Part shown: positions 46,122 to 59,500 of the stretch, piece by piece
Numbering within the stretch: the first letter of the stretch is position 1
How the letters are laid out: each line of letters opens with the position of its first letter
Source of the DNA: Panicum virgatum
Lineage: Eukaryota > Streptophyta > Magnoliopsida > Poales > Poaceae
Direction of reading: 5' to 3'
DNA length: 64,000 bases
NCBI RefSeq assembly: GCF_016808335.1
Contig: NC_053140.1
Coordinates: forward strand, 31,116,586-31,180,585
The notes under the pieces: model-generated
What the model was told of the DNA's origin: nothing
Seen by the model: only the letters and a program-made list of their open reading frames with translations
The model's database searches: none
Translations under genes and position numbers: made by a program

Positions 46122-49100
46122 CTATGAGCAGGTGACCTGCACGGTTAGCGCGCCGGACTCGCACCCGGCGCCGGCGAACGCGCCCGTGTGCTTCACCGTG
46201 CACGACTCCCTGCCGACGCACGCCGCCGTGAACGCCTTGAGCGCCGCCTTGGACTCGCACCCGCCCTCGTACCCTCCGCAGCTTCCCCTCGTCACGCCGA
46301 AGCTGGCCACGTCCACGCCGGCGACCACGCGCCCGTGCCCGCCGCACGACAGCGTCACGTCGTCCCCGACCTCGGCGGCTGCCGCGCAGACGGCGCCCAC
46401 GGCGACCGTGCGGAACGCGGCGCGCGTCGGGTCGCCGCCGGCCTCCTCGAAGAGGACCAGCGTGTTGGGCTCGCCGGCGCGGAGGAAGGCGCGGGGCACG
46501 TGGTAGAACCGCTGCGACGGCTCGCCGCACCCCGTCAGGCACCGGACGCCGCCGCCCTCCGCCTTGAACTCGCCGCGGTAGTCGCACACGTGGCACCCGC
46601 CCATCTCCGCCGCCGTGTACGCCGGCCAGTAGCGGCCCAGGCTGTGTCCGTTCACCCACGCCGCGCCCTTGTTCAGGCCGAGCAGGTCCACCACCACGGC
46701 CTCATCGCCGGCCGGGGCGGCGAAGCTGGTCTTGTACCACGTGAACGGCCTGTTCACCGGGATGCCGCTGCTGTTGTGGCCCCGCCATTTGTGGCCGGCC
46801 TTGTCGAGATGGATTTGCCTCTGCTCACCGGCCAAGCCAGACTGAAAGGAAATGTATGTTAATTATGCTCATGCATGGATCCTTTTTTTTTTAGTTTTGC
46901 TTAGAAAAAAAAATAGGAAAGGCCGATGAGCGAGCTAGGGATTTGATGTACTAGCTACCTTGTAAGACCAAGAGCTGTTGGTGAGATCAATATCGGTGCC
47001 ATTTGTGCCGACAAGCTTAACCGGTCCGCCGGCGATGCCCGCCGGCATGAGCTCGAACAAAGGTCCATAGTTCTGTTTCACAGAGGAAAAACGTGTCAAC
47101 CCTCATCATCCAGGACTCAACAATGGGATGGATCAGTGCTGTTTCGCTTGACAAGTTTAGTACCTTGAGGCCGACGGTGCCGCTGAGAAGTGAAATATAG
47201 TTCTTTCCAGATTGAAGCTTCACCGGAGTCTCGAGCTGGAAGACGAAAGCTCCATTAGCCGAGTGGTTTTGACCTGTCAGACACATTGTTCAGACAGAGA
47301 TTAGCACCATCAGACTATCGATGGCAACAAAACAAGGATTACAGTCGGCAGGAGCAGAATGCTGACCGACAAGCTTCCCGTTCACAAAAGCGTAGATCTC
47401 ATGGCCCGTTGTGTTCACATACAGCTTGTAAGCTCCCTCTCCCTTGTGCTCGAGGCTGTAATGTGTCAGACATTTTACAGAACTCCATTAATCCGTTGAG
47501 TAGAATTGACTAGGGTGAGGCTTAGATTAGAAAAGGATCGAATTGCCGAGTACCTTGTCCTGTACCACAAGTAGTCGCTCTGATCAGTGGCTGCAGCAAT
47601 TTGATCCAGGAGCTGGGTCTTCCTGAAGCTGCCACGGTCGTCAGTCATGAAGGGCCTCAGGTTCTCAGGCATCCACGACCACCTCAAGGCTCCGGGCTCC
47701 TCCTCCACCGTGTTCGCCTTCTTCACCATCACTGACGTCTGCGTCTTGATCTAGCAACGGTACAGTCATTTGACAAATGGAAACTGAAATCAGCACTCAC
47801 ACACCCATGGCCATATGCATTTACAATTGCAATACCTGAAATAATGAGAACAGAACAGGGCATCGATAGATAATAACCGATCAGAGCAACACACCTTGGC
47901 GGTGTTGTAGGCAACAGTCTTGCAGTCAGGCAAGATGCTGACGGACCAAGCTGGCACCAGGTGAGTTGCGCCAAGGGTCACATTGACATCCGTGTCGTTG
48001 AGCTGGTTGCTGATGAAGCAAACCGAGGAACCACCGTAGGTGTACTTGGTGACCTGCAGTTATTGTTCGTACAGATCAATAATCTCTGCATCAGTCGGGT
48101 ATGTTGGAAGAACCTGAATAAGATCGTACTTTTCCCCCCCTCTTATACAAGAAAAAAAAATAAATAGTTGGCATGAGATGTGAAACGCACAGTGACATTC
48201 TTGGCGTAGGCAGTGTCATTGTGCTCCCCATGGACAAGGATTTTCTCCATGGACCTGAGCAAGTTGTGGAGGTCCTTCAAGTGACCATATTTTGGCTGCC
48301 TAATGTTACCTGATGGGATATACATAGAAAACACACATTCCCAAAAAAAAATTACATCTCGAAATTGCTTTTAACTTAATCAAACATATTACGAAGAAAG
48401 AATCCTCTGTACTGAATAAACTCACCATACTCATCCAAAGGCGCATCGTAGTCATAGCTGGTTGTGATGTAGGGACCACCGGAAGTTCGCCCGAAGTTGG
48501 TCCCACCGTGGTACTGATAATCAACAACAACGTGAATTGAGGTGATAACATTAATGGCGCTATTAGAAGATAGAGTAGTCGCGTTTGTACAATTCATGTT
48601 TAAAAGCCCGAGAATTGTACCATGTAGTAGTTCTGGACAGATCCACGCTTCTGGAAGAACCTGGCAACCGCGAAGGCAATGTCTTCAGCAGACCGATGGA
48701 AATCCGGCTTGTCCCAGGCTTTAAACCTAATGGCACAATTTTCAAGCACCACATGTAAAACTAACCGAAATTACAAAAATTCAGAAACAAAAGCAAGCAG
48801 GACCAGATCGTATCGTAAAAGAGCAAAACAAAAAAGATTAATTACCAGCCAGTCCAGTTCTCTGTCCAAATCTTGGGAATGCCTGTCCTATTCGGGAACC
48901 AGTCGTGGCAATAGAATCCATTGCACGTGTTGATCTGCAGATCATAAGAAGGAGCTTGACACATTATAGCTAGCTGAAGCTACGACATAACATCACTACT
49001 GCATAAACCATTTTATCACAAACTACAACTACAAGAATGGTGAACAATCAAACTTACCACATTGTGTGGCACATGGTGATTCTGCTGGCACATGATCCAC

Positions 49101-50295
49101 GGGACGCCGATCTTCTGCTTGTTGGCCATGTCGGCGCACCAGTGGATGTATTGCGACGCAGACTGGTTGTTGTTCAGCTCGCCCATGATGTTGCCGTACT
49201 CGTTCTCAATCTGCTGGGCAGGCAGGATTAACATTGGAAGCTAGATACTATATATAATATTGTCCACAGCGCAAGTGAAAGGGAGACCACAATATATATG
49301 CACCTGGGCGAGGATGATCGGGCCTCCCTGCCCCGCAAACATTTTGGCGTCCTTCATCTTGTCGACAATGAGGGTGGTGAAGGTCTCCATCTCCCGCTGC
49401 GATGCGGATCGATCGGAGGAAACAAAATCAAGCACACTGGTATTGCACTCCAGACTCCAGGGTTAATTATGCACCCTAGCTAGTTACCTCGAAGGGGTCA
49501 TTGTGCAGCCTGAACTGCATGCCGGGGATGTTACGCAGCCAGGCGGGAAGGCCTCTGCAACAAGGACAGGGAGACAGTCAGAACAGTAGGGATCGATCAG
49601 TGTACACAATGAAATGAAAATTATAGATGAGATTTGCTGGTACCCATAGTTCCATTCCCCACAGATGTAGGGGCCAATGCGAAGAATGGCGTACATCCCG
49701 GCATGCTGGATCTCCTTGAAGAACCTGACGATGTCGTAGTTCCCCTCGAAGTTGTACTGCGCAAAATAGAGAAAATAGTGCAGGATTCAATTCAACACGA
49801 AGGAATTCTTTCGTTGGGGCCGGGATGATATATAGGACCATTGGTAGAGATAGATTATTTGCCTGGCGCCGGCGCGGCTCGTGGCCGTTCCAGAAGACAT
49901 AGGTCTCGATGGTGTTGAGGCCGCCTTCCTTGGCCTTCCTGATCAGATCGGGCCACATCTGCAGCAAAGATAGATAGATAGATCCATGGGATCAGATTCA
50001 GATAAGATGGCTGCACCAGTCGTCGTAGAAGAACCAACAAGGAGAGGCAGGCCAAGATGACGACGAAGCAGGAGCGAGCGAGCGAGGCCGTCGCACTAAG
50101 AGAAGAGAAAGAACGGCGATCGCATCTTACCTCCGGCGTGCTCCTGGGGTAATGGATGGACCCGGACAGGATGATGCGGCGCTGGCCGTCGATGACCACA
50201 GCACGGTCGTTGTAGGCGACGGTGGCCGCGCCGCAGCCGGTGGTGATGGCGGCGAGCACGAGGAGGAGGGGCAGCGCGAGCGGCGCGGCGGCCAT
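46122..50295 (-). CDS. Beta-galactosidase, GH35, with C-terminal lectin domain
   Basis: Secreted or wall-localised beta-galactosidase that removes terminal beta-galactose from wall polymers and glycoproteins. There are 16 exons: 50131-50295, 49863-49958, 49644-49756, 49488-49554, 49304-49396, 49058-49210, 48846-48934, 48621-48726, 48426-48513, 48191-48309, 47895-48053, 47554-47750, 47367-47455, 47164-47273, 46959-47072 and 46122-46841. They sum to 2478 bases: 825 codons plus TAG. ATG 50293-50295 opens a signal peptide ([20 protein letters not shown]). The GH35 signature [14 protein letters not shown] spans exons 5-6 and contains the acid/base Glu; WTENWTGW in exon 7 holds the nucleophile Glu. 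RYWPAYTA and a Cys-rich SUEL-type lectin domain ([17 protein letters not shown]) close the protein. Length fits plant BGALs. Intron 2 has a GC donor. Nothing looks broken. Confidence 0.95.
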
Positions 50296-50404
50296 GGTGC
50301 AACGACTAACGGAGGCGCGTGGGAAGAGCACCATGTGCGAGTAGACTAGTAGTGTGTAAATGTAAGTGTGTGCGAGAGATGAAAAAGGAGATGTGTGGGC
50401 GCGA

Positions 50405-50414
50405 GGTATTTGTA
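50405..50414 (-). promoter_or_regulatory. Possible TATA box of the beta-galactosidase gene
   Basis: The minus strand reads TACAAATACC, about 110 bp upstream of the ATG. It is the only TATA-like string near the start; the transcript start is not known. Confidence 0.35.
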
Positions 50415-51188
50415 GGCGGCGGAGGTCCATCGTCAGGCGCTGACGCACGCTTAGAGCGATAGCTCCGGGCGGCCGGATAAGGCACGCGCCAAGCACGGGA
50501 TAAGCAGCTGTGTGATCGAGGTGGGCCCCATCCTTTTTTCTCCACGTGAAGATAGATAGCACTGGATGATGGCCCGTGCCGATCGAACTGCATGCCGATT
50601 TGTTCGTGTTTGACCCCGTGCGCCCGGGAAGATCGTCGTCTATGATTGCTCTGCATGGTGGCATGCATGCCCGCACGCGTTGCGGAATTACGATGGCTCG
50701 TCGATCTTATTTCTTATCTCTGCAGCGCATCAACGTGTAGTTCTCGTACGTCTTTGATTGGACAAGGTATGATTTCCATGTACATGGAGATTATGCATGT
50801 TGGTTTTCCTTGAACGTGGAAGTGCATGCCGCGCCAAAAACCATCAAAGCATGGTCTTCGCACGTACGTATTAGGGTATGATATTCTTCACTAGCTTTGT
50901 CGTCGAAAATGGCTCTCTTAATAAGCTAGTAAGTGTAACGGGTATTTTTCGATCACTGGCTAAACCGACATTATATTCTAGCTGGAGCTAAATGTCTGAA
51001 GAAATCACGTGCACGCAAGTTTTTTTTTTTTTGACTTGCTTTTGCACGACCGCTGCTGGATGGCCGATGATGACACTTCATTGTGTCCATCCTTTGCCCC
51101 AAGCAAGCAGACACGGTCCATCACGCACTTGCTCTTGAATTGCTCCTTCGCATTTTATTGGAAATCAGTTCTGCAAATTTATCTGATA

Positions 51189-51336
51189 CTCCTAACGTTC
51201 TAAAATATAAGTCGTTTTGACTTTTTTAAATTCATATATTTTGCTATATATTTAGACATATGTTATATCTAGGTGCTTAGCAAACACTATGAATTTAGAA
51301 AAATCAAAACGACCAGCATTTTGAAACAGAAGGAAG
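51189..51336. mobile_element. Stowaway (Tc1/mariner-type) MITE
   Basis: Ends CTCCTAACGTTCTAAAATAT and, in reverse complement, CTTCCTTCTGTTTCAAAATG, both running into GTCGTTTTGA. TA lies on each side (51187-51188 and 51337-51338). 148 bp, typical of grass Stowaway elements. Confidence 0.85.
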
Positions 51337-51350
51337 TATTATAATAAGTT

Positions 51351-51904
51351 GGATTCAAAGAAAGGTCCCTTGATATGACATCTCGAATGCGCATATCTAT
51401 CATCACCCGTACTACTAGTATCTTTAATTTTACCCTTAGCTCGCTGCTCCTTATCTTTGAGGGCTCTTTATTTCCGCTGCCGGCCCAAGAAGTAGAAGAG
51501 GCCAAATCGTCGTAGACTAGATTGCGCACGGATTGGGGGCGCTTAAATGCTCAGTGCAATTCGTTGCTCGCGGCGGAGCCGGCCGGGGAGTGGTTGCAAC
51601 GACCTCGATCATCAAGTGAGTGCACGCCAACTGATCTCATCTCGCCGCTTACAAATAGAAAGAGATTTACGATATGACATGACGGATTCAAAGAAGGGTC
51701 CCATTGATATAACATCTTGAATCACACATACCCCAGCTTGCACGGAAGCACGGAAGGGAGTTTGGGACCGTCTCCACTCAATTGTCCATTTTCCCCCCTC
51801 TTTATTCCCTCTGTTGGTCCAACAAGCAGAAAAGGCCAAATGGTCGCCGGCCTACTTGTTCCAGAAACTAGATTGCGCATGGAGGAGGCGCTGATTAAAT
51901 GCTT
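51351..51904. repeat. 200-bp diverged direct duplication
   Basis: 51351-51551 and 51683-51904 share GGATTCAAAGAA, GGTCCC, TGATAT, GGCCAAAT, AGACTAGATTGCGCA / AAACTAGATTGCGCA and TTAAATGCT in order. The copies have diverged considerably. No gene is seen. Confidence 0.65.
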
Positions 51905-52080
51905 TCTTTTTTTTTTGAGGGAAATGCTTTCTAAATTGGCACGTAACCAAGCGTTACGTCATTTGCAACCACCCTGCACCTGGCTTACCTATTCATTGAT
52001 CGCAGTCTTATTTTTTTTGATGGGCATCGCAGTCTTATTGGAGCTAGGGACGGCGTGGATGCACGTCAAATCTGAGAGTA

Positions 52081-52323
52081 CTTCCTCCGTCCTGAGATAT
52101 AAAGTATTTAATTTATTCTAAGAGAAACTGTTGATTAAATTATTATAAAAAAGTAATAATATTTTGAGTGTCAAATAAGCATAATTAGATTCATTGTAAA
52201 ATATATTTTTATAATTTAATTTATTTAATATATTAGATGTTAATATTTTTCTCTATAAATTTAGTCAAACTTAAACTACTTTAACTTGAGACAAAATAAA
52301 ATACTTTACATTTTAAAATGGAG
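52081..52323. mobile_element. Second Stowaway-like MITE
   Basis: The left end CTTCCTCCGTCCTGAGATAT and the right end (reverse complement CTCCATTTTAAAATGTAAAG) both continue into AAGTATTT. TA duplications are at 52079-52080 and 52324-52325. 243 bp, AT-rich. Confidence 0.75.
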
Positions 52324-52515
52324 TACATGCTGCGGATAGGAAATATATATCACTATTAGTAATCTTTTCCTATTTCTAGAGCACAATATTTTCATCCAAA
52401 ATTTTGTTATGATCCAACAACATTACCGACAGGTGAACCCGAAGCTGCGTATATAATGAGCGCCAAAAAAATAAAACTACATTATATGCTAAACGAACTC
52501 GAACACGATTAGAGC

Positions 52516-53211
52516 TCGCCCTGTTCATGGGCTGGTTTCCCTGGGTTCTGGTTTGCTTTTGGACCAACCCAAGGAAAATATACTGGTCCGGTGTGGGTTG
52601 GCTTTGCATGGTCTGCCATCAGGCTGAATAATATGTTGGGTTGGGTTGGTTTGACTGGTTTCACGGGTTGCAACGCTGTTTCCGTTTAGTATGTTATGCA
52701 TGCTGGTCGGATGTTTATGCCTATTAGCCTTAGTTTTTTTTTGCTAGTACATTTGATTTGGCTAAAAAAGAAGTGGGAATAAATAGATATCAAATATTTT
52801 TCAAATAGAAAAACTCAAGGTTCTCAAAAATAAATAATATCATGTCTATAAAATTATCAAGCCCTAGACAAACACTCTGATTTAATGCAAAACTGCAATG
52901 ATTCAAATTAACAAAAACATAAGAAACACCCTCACGGAAGTAGCGTTTGGACCGTTTGATCTATCATGCAAGTTGCAGCAATCCCTCGGAAGAAGAAGGT
53001 GGTCCAAGATATATAAAAAAGAATAGTGATAGAGTGGGCAACATCAAATTTTTTTGGCAAACTTGCAAAGATGACAAAAAAATTGATGTTGTTTTAGACC
53101 ACTTGGGTCCACGCCGGTCTGGCTCCAACCCGTGCTAGGGACTGGGACAACGGGTTAATCTGGGTTGGGTAGGGCTGGTACCCGATTTTGCTGAACCGGT
53201 GAACAGGGCGA
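52516..53211. mobile_element. Non-autonomous hAT-type element
   Basis: A 696-bp element with a perfect 12-bp terminal inverted repeat, TCGCCCTGTTCA. The 8-bp target duplication ATTAGAGC is perfect on both sides (52508-52515 and 53212-53219), the length hAT transposases make. It has no transposase frame. GGGTTGGG-type subterminal motifs occur near both ends. It lies between the beta-galactosidase promoter and gene B. Confidence 0.8.
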
Positions 53212-53516
53212 ATTAGAGCGTCAATACACATTAATTAAGACATGCTAAAAACGAGTGCTGGAATGAATCACAGTACATCACATCTCTTGTTACTTTTGAC
53301 ACCGGTAAAACCAAATCAGGTTCGAACGTACGCATGCAAATAAATCAAATTGGAACAACCAATGAATATGAGTCAAATTACGAGGTGAAAACCCAATATA
53401 ATATACAATTGAACTGTCCGATTATTCCAGTTCTCAACTGCACGCCATGAACCTACTGCTTGATGCTGCACATGATGGAGCGAACAAAGTAGCGACGGGG
53501 ATGGCACTCACGCATT

Positions 53517-53556
53517 GAAATGTGATCATTACGAAGCATGAAATGTGATCATTACG
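53517..53556. repeat. Short direct repeat just after the gene B stop
   Basis: AAATGTGATCATTACG occurs twice, 23 bp apart, in the presumed 3' UTR of gene B. Confidence 0.7.
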
Positions 53557-53564
53557 CAGACGCA

Positions 53565-56500
53565 TCAGTCGCGCTTCGTGCCGCTCCCATTCTGCCCTGC
53601 AAGGATCCTCGAGATCTGCAGCCCCCGGCTGAAGGCCTGGTTGAAGAGCAGCCGCGTTTGGAACTCGGATACGAAGGGGAACCACGACAGCACGGCGATG
53701 GGCAACAAGATGAGGAGCCCCATGGTGTACTCGTACATCCTCGCCATCTCCTGGATGGAGTCCCATGGCCCCATCTTATGGAGCGCGGCTCCAGTCCTCT
53801 GCCTGAACTTGGCACAGCAGGGGCCTCTGCATGCCGCCCCAGTGCCAAATGGGCAACATAACTTGTGAAGTGGTTCTATGATCAACCTCCGGAACAGCGG
53901 TCCACATAGTTGTGCAATCTAAAAGGAGCAACAGAAGGTGACATTAACATGAGTGCCCGTACCAGAGAATAAATGAATACACATACAGTATATGAGCAAG
54001 GTAGCGTATAAGTATATTATTGATCAGAAGAAACTCACCAGAAGAATAAACCAGCCCGTGGGGATGAAGGCCAAGATACTGGCACCAACATCTGTCACAG
54101 CAAGATCAAATCCAACAAATAGAAGGACAAGCAAACTGATGAGAACAAGGAAAACAATGCCCTTGAGGATGCGGAACACGAGTTGAAACCTTGTAACAAA
54201 CTTCTCTCTCCCCATTGAAACAACCTGAAAGAAGGGGGGACACTCCAGGTGTAAAAGCAATAAGATAAAAATATAAAATAGGATGCACTGCAACACTAAA
54301 CTGACTGTTACCTTTAGTGACATAAGAGCGACTGCTACAACTAGCCATGACAGTGCATATACCTGGGGAAAAGAACAGAGCATTAGCTGATTGATTTTCT
54401 AACTGGGGATTACAATGACAAGGGCCATTCTAAGCAGGTTTCTTACCAAGAAGCTTTTGTTCCCGTGCACTATGTGCAAGTGGTAAACGATACCATATTG
54501 ATAGATCAAGAACCGGAGGGAGAGGATGAGCTCCAAGAGCAAGCTACGTATTCTTGCATTCCTCAGGTGGTCATGCTCACTCATCCACCAAGCCTCCCAA
54601 CTCTGCTCAGGTGCTAGGCCAATACCACCTCTATTGCTCATCCACTTCCACCAGTCCATCCAGTCATCAACAGTCTTGTGCCACTCAAAGCAGGATGGGT
54701 TAAAGACAAAAGGCGCAAATAGCCAACAGAAAACAAGGAACCATATGGAAACTGTGACGTACAGATACAAACTGGAGCTTCTGTACGTACTACCATATGC
54801 TAGATAAACAACCAAAAGAATAAGCAGCTCCAATGCTTTCACAAAGTGGCTCCGGGAATACATCCGATAATTCTCAGCATACTTTGCATGGCGCACAACA
54901 AACCCTCTCCCTGTAGCTCTATACTTTGCTCCACCATGAAGTATTGTCCTGCCATAGTAGTGACTCTTTGTTCCAAGATGAAAAGTGAAGAAAACGGGAG
55001 CTAACTGAAGTTGCATAATTACAAACTCTGCCAGTGCTCTACCAAATCCTTTCTCCAGGCCAACCTCCATCATCATTGGGAGGACGAGCAACATCCCAAG
55101 TTGGAATACAGATTGAGTGGCAAGTACATTTTCAAATGGTTTGATATTTTGAATATTTGGATCTTGGAGTATTGACTTCTCTAAGCCACTCAAAACAAGG
55201 TATAGCCTCCCATATAAAAATACATACACTGTGAGAACAGCCACCTGAAAGTAATACATATAACTCAAGGCCAAGTCATAGAAAAATTATAGAATTAAAT
55301 TCATATACACACGATTTACGTAGTATGTGCTCAAGCCAATATATTTTTCACTTTCTATTAGATTATTAGTCCTTGATTAAAAACATTAAAGACACACATT
55401 AGTCACATTACCCAACATGCAAGCTTTGTACAAATTCTTAGGTAAATGAAATAAAAAAGGTCAGGGAGCATACATGGCATCCCAGATTATGCTTGTGAAA
55501 AATATTGATATCCAAAAACCAAAATTTTCTAATGGTTCCAGTGATGAGACCTTTTGCATGTTTTGTTGCTCAAAAGTTGAAAATCCAGATCCCAGATACT
55601 ATTCTTTTTGTTTATTAGGCTTGGTTTGGCTTAGGCTGGGTTTGTTAGGAGAGATTGAGTTGGTTAGCAGGGACTGGGAAATTGTTTGGTAGATGTCTCC
55701 ACTGATTATATAAACTAGGTAATGGTGTACTCATCCGCTTAATCAATATATCAATATCAGTTATCATGCCTTGTAGGCGAAGCTAAGCCATGATGGCTTT
55801 GGTGTCGCACTGATGAGGTCCAGGGCTGTGTCCAACTACCTCTCACAACTATTCCCTCAAATTCCTAACTCCAGTGAATATCACAGCCATCCTATGGAAT
55901 CAATCAATCGGCTTTCCTACTTCCTGGAAGTCATATTTATAATAAGTTACTAAGTTGATATGTCAAAGTGTGAGACCCATACCATGCTATTGAAGTAGAA
56001 GCCAACTGTGGTGAAGTACAGAGATAGCATCCTGTAGAAATCAAATCTCTGTCCTAGTCGATATATATCACGACATAATGCCTGTTCACCGTTTCCATTT
56101 GCCACCTTAGCTTCAAAATTGGATATTTGGTTCATTCCAACATCATGTCCTTTACCCAACTGTATGTATTCATGATGTGTGACATTTCCACGACGCAGAG
56201 TTGAATTGAACCCTTTGATGTCAACAAGACCATTGTGAGCATAGTGGGAAGAACTAAGCAACTATGCTCACTGCATATCTCAGGAAAACATACCTGCAAA
56301 TATATCCTCGCTAAGGTTGATAACCTTCGATGCTTTACTTATGCCACCCCTTGTGAGGTGAAAGAGTCTATCAAAAACATCAGGGTGGCCATAATGGAAT
56401 CGTACCCTGCATCAGAAATTTCTTAGAACTAACATTCCAAATATTCATAAAGATCACCAAAACAAGTTCTAACAAGAGCATTCCCATCCTACTAACATTT

Positions 56501-59500
56501 GAATTCTACCACTCCCAAAAATTAATTAAATTACCAACTAAACTTATCACTCTATTTCATGTGTATATTCTACACTATTTCATGTATAAGTTATACTTGG
56601 AATATAGGCAGCAAACTGTGACTGTAGAAGGGATAGAATTGGTATAATGGATGGATTGTATTAGCTTGAGGCCTCGGCCGGTATATATAAGAGTACAAGA
56701 CTTGGGGTGCAAGGCAACCCCACCGGATATGTATGGCAGTCCGGATACAATATCTAAACTACCAAATATACTCTAACATCCCCCCGCAGTCACAGCGGGA
56801 GCACTGCAGACGGTGAGACTGGAGGAGAAGCCGAAGGTAGGAACCGACGAACTGACATCCCCCCACAGTTGTAGCGTCGGCGCAATGCGGATGCTGCGAC
56901 TGGAGAGAACCGGCGAGAAACTCATGCGGATGGTAGCCCTTTGTGCCGATGTCGAAGAAGCCGAACTGGAGCAAGTAGCCGTGGTCGAGGAAGTCGTGCG
57001 TAGGGTAGCCGTGGTCGATGGTGAGCTGTCGAGGTCGCCGATGGTAAGGAGCCGCACAGGAAGCCGCGGGCGCACTAGGAAGCGCCATGGTGGAGGCGTA
57101 ACGGAGACGACGCCGGAGACGAAGACGCGACGTGTCGAGGCAGTCGAAGAGAGAGTCGATGCCGCAGTCGACGCAGACACGCCATCGAGCGACACATCCC
57201 CGGGTTTGCCAGACCCGTGAATGCATCGGGGACGATGGCACGCACCGGTGTTGCCAAGACCGGACGTGAGAGGAAGAGTGCACCACCAAGACGCCGTTGT
57301 CTGAGGGACCAGCAGAGAAGGCCTCCACGACGGTCGCAGGCGCAGAAGAACGGCGAGGAAGAAGATGCCGATGCAGCCCGCAGTTGCTGGAGTAGACGAA
57401 GGGGTAGAAGTGGACGGCGACGAGGTGGTGCTGGACGAAGCGACGAGGTAACCCCGGACGATCTGGCGCAAGGCCTGATGATCCGGAGGATGCGGCGGCG
57501 GAGCTCGAAGAAGGTGACGAAGAACTCGAACAGCTTGGTGAAGACCATGTGCGCGCAAGGCGCGCACTGACGTAGTCGTAGACGATGTCGAAGATGCGGT
57601 CTAAGTGGCCGGCGTGGACGAAGTCGAGGACGTAGTCGGCGGCGGTGAAGATGCAACGACGAGGAACACCACGGACTGTACCGCTGCTGCCCGAAGAGGC
57701 GAAGCAGCGACCACCCTCCATACTCGGAGAAGAGGCGCGCAATACGATGACGGACGTCACGGGAGCCAGGTGGATCGCACATGTCGGCTGATCAGACTGA
57801 GTATGCGCGAGGCGAGACGACGATGGGAGAAGTTGGTGGAGGCGACGACGAGCCGGCGAAAATCGACCTGCGGACGTGGCGACGAGGTGGGCGGCACAGA
57901 TGGGCGTCCCCTAGGGCACCGTCCATGTCGCTATGCCGCACAGTCGAAGACGAAGAAGAGGCCGGTGAAGTCGATGCTGATGTCGAAGTAGAGGCGTGCG
58001 GTCGACGGGCGGTGGGCGACTCAATCTCGAGCAGTGCTCGAGTAAAAAACAGAGGAATTACCAAAAAAACAAATCAGCAGCAGCTCGTGTAGCACCTCTG
58101 GGTGCGCGTAGCGCAATCCTCTCAATCTCCTCTTTTTCCTTCTCTCCCGTCACAGTCAACGACCGCATCTGAAGCGGAAGAAACAGAGTGAGAGAGAGGG
58201 ACGGCGGACGGCGATGAGGGAGGCGGGCGGCCGGCTCCCTGCGGCGGCGCTGGAGGTCCTGCGTCGAGCGGCTCCCCGCCGGGAGGGGCCGCGGAGGGGC
58301 GGTTGAAGCCGGGCGGCTCCCTCCCTTGCGGCGGCTGGAGCCCGCGCGGGGAGAGGCGGCTGGAGCCCGCGCGGTGAAGGGGCGGCGCCGTCATGCATGC
58401 CGCCGGCGACGAGGTCGACGCGCTGTGTCGGGGCCCCTGCTGCCACCACGGCAGCATGGGGTAGGGCACGGACGCCGGAGGAGACTGCGGCTGCCACCAC
58501 GGCAGCGCATATCGGGGTCGTCGACGACAACTTTCATGGCGGCGGTGACGAGGTACGTCACGATCTGCTGTTGCTAGACGCGAGGATGGCGGCGGATTAA
58601 GTCGATCCGCCGCGATGGAGGGCGCTGCCCCTGGCGGAGGTCATGGGGGACCTCCCCGGGGGCGCGCTAGGAGGCCGTCGAGGGGGCGCCCTGGATGGGA
58701 GCCGTGGGGGACGGCCAGCGGCGCGCAGGAGGCAGGAGGGGCGCCGGCGGCGCTAGGGTTAGGGCAGCGGAAGATAGCCTAGGATCTCAAACCCTAATCT
58801 CGTGATACCATGTAGAAGGGATAGAATTGGTATAATGGACGGATTGTATTAGCTTGAGGCCTCGGCCGGTATATATAAGAGTACAAGACTTGGGGTGCAA
58901 GGCAACCCCACCGGATATGTATGGCAGTCCGGATATAATATCTAAACTACCAAATATACTCTAACAGTGACAACTCCAAAATCTCTGTACCCATGCCCAT
59001 TCCTATAAGATTTATCACTTCAACACCATGCGGTACATTACCAGTTCAACAAGTCGCAATAATTACAAAATCTGTGTACCCCCATTATCCACTCTAAAAT
59101 TTATAGGTGAAGACAACAATAATCAAAAGATTAGGCATTCCACAAGTAACAACTTATCAAACTAAGGGTGTGGGTACAGTTCAAAAAAACTAAGGGTGTG
59201 GGCAATGTAACAGACATATTAAGAGGTTCCTTTTGGCTAGAATAAATGCCTTGTCCTCATGATATTTCATTGATAGTTAACACCAATATACAAATCTTAC
59301 AATGACGAAATACTTTTATATATGGTACTGTATAGATTCAGTAGGAGTGATGCTCAGCTATATTTGCAAATAGAAACAAATCAGTTCCAAAAGTAGAACA
59401 TCCAGGATATAAAGCCATTAAGCCAATTTAACCAAACACAAATGTCTACACAAGCTCCAGCTTCTCTATGTTTCTCCATTAATAACATCACTTTCTCCAT

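Larger units (their letters stand above)
56623..58966 (-). mobile_element. Short-LTR non-autonomous retroelement (TRIM/LARD-like)
   Basis: Two 156-bp LTRs (56623-56778 and 58811-58966) differ at 2 sites. The target duplication GTGAC is perfect (56618-56622 and 58967-58971). Minus sense: TGTTAGAGTA...CTTCTACA, then primer site TGGTATCACGAG; the polypurine tract GCGGGGGGA precedes the 3' LTR. The 2.0-kb interior is GC-rich and shows no Gag or Pol motif. A 333-codon minus-strand frame (56759-57760) has no recognisable domain. It must use another element's proteins. It lies in gene B intron 56407-59954. Confidence 0.9.

Noticed and set aside
57217..58092. Plus-strand frames in the short-LTR element as host genes
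   Set aside because: Arg/Gly-rich translations of GC-rich DNA without recognisable domains, lying wholly inside the mobile element.
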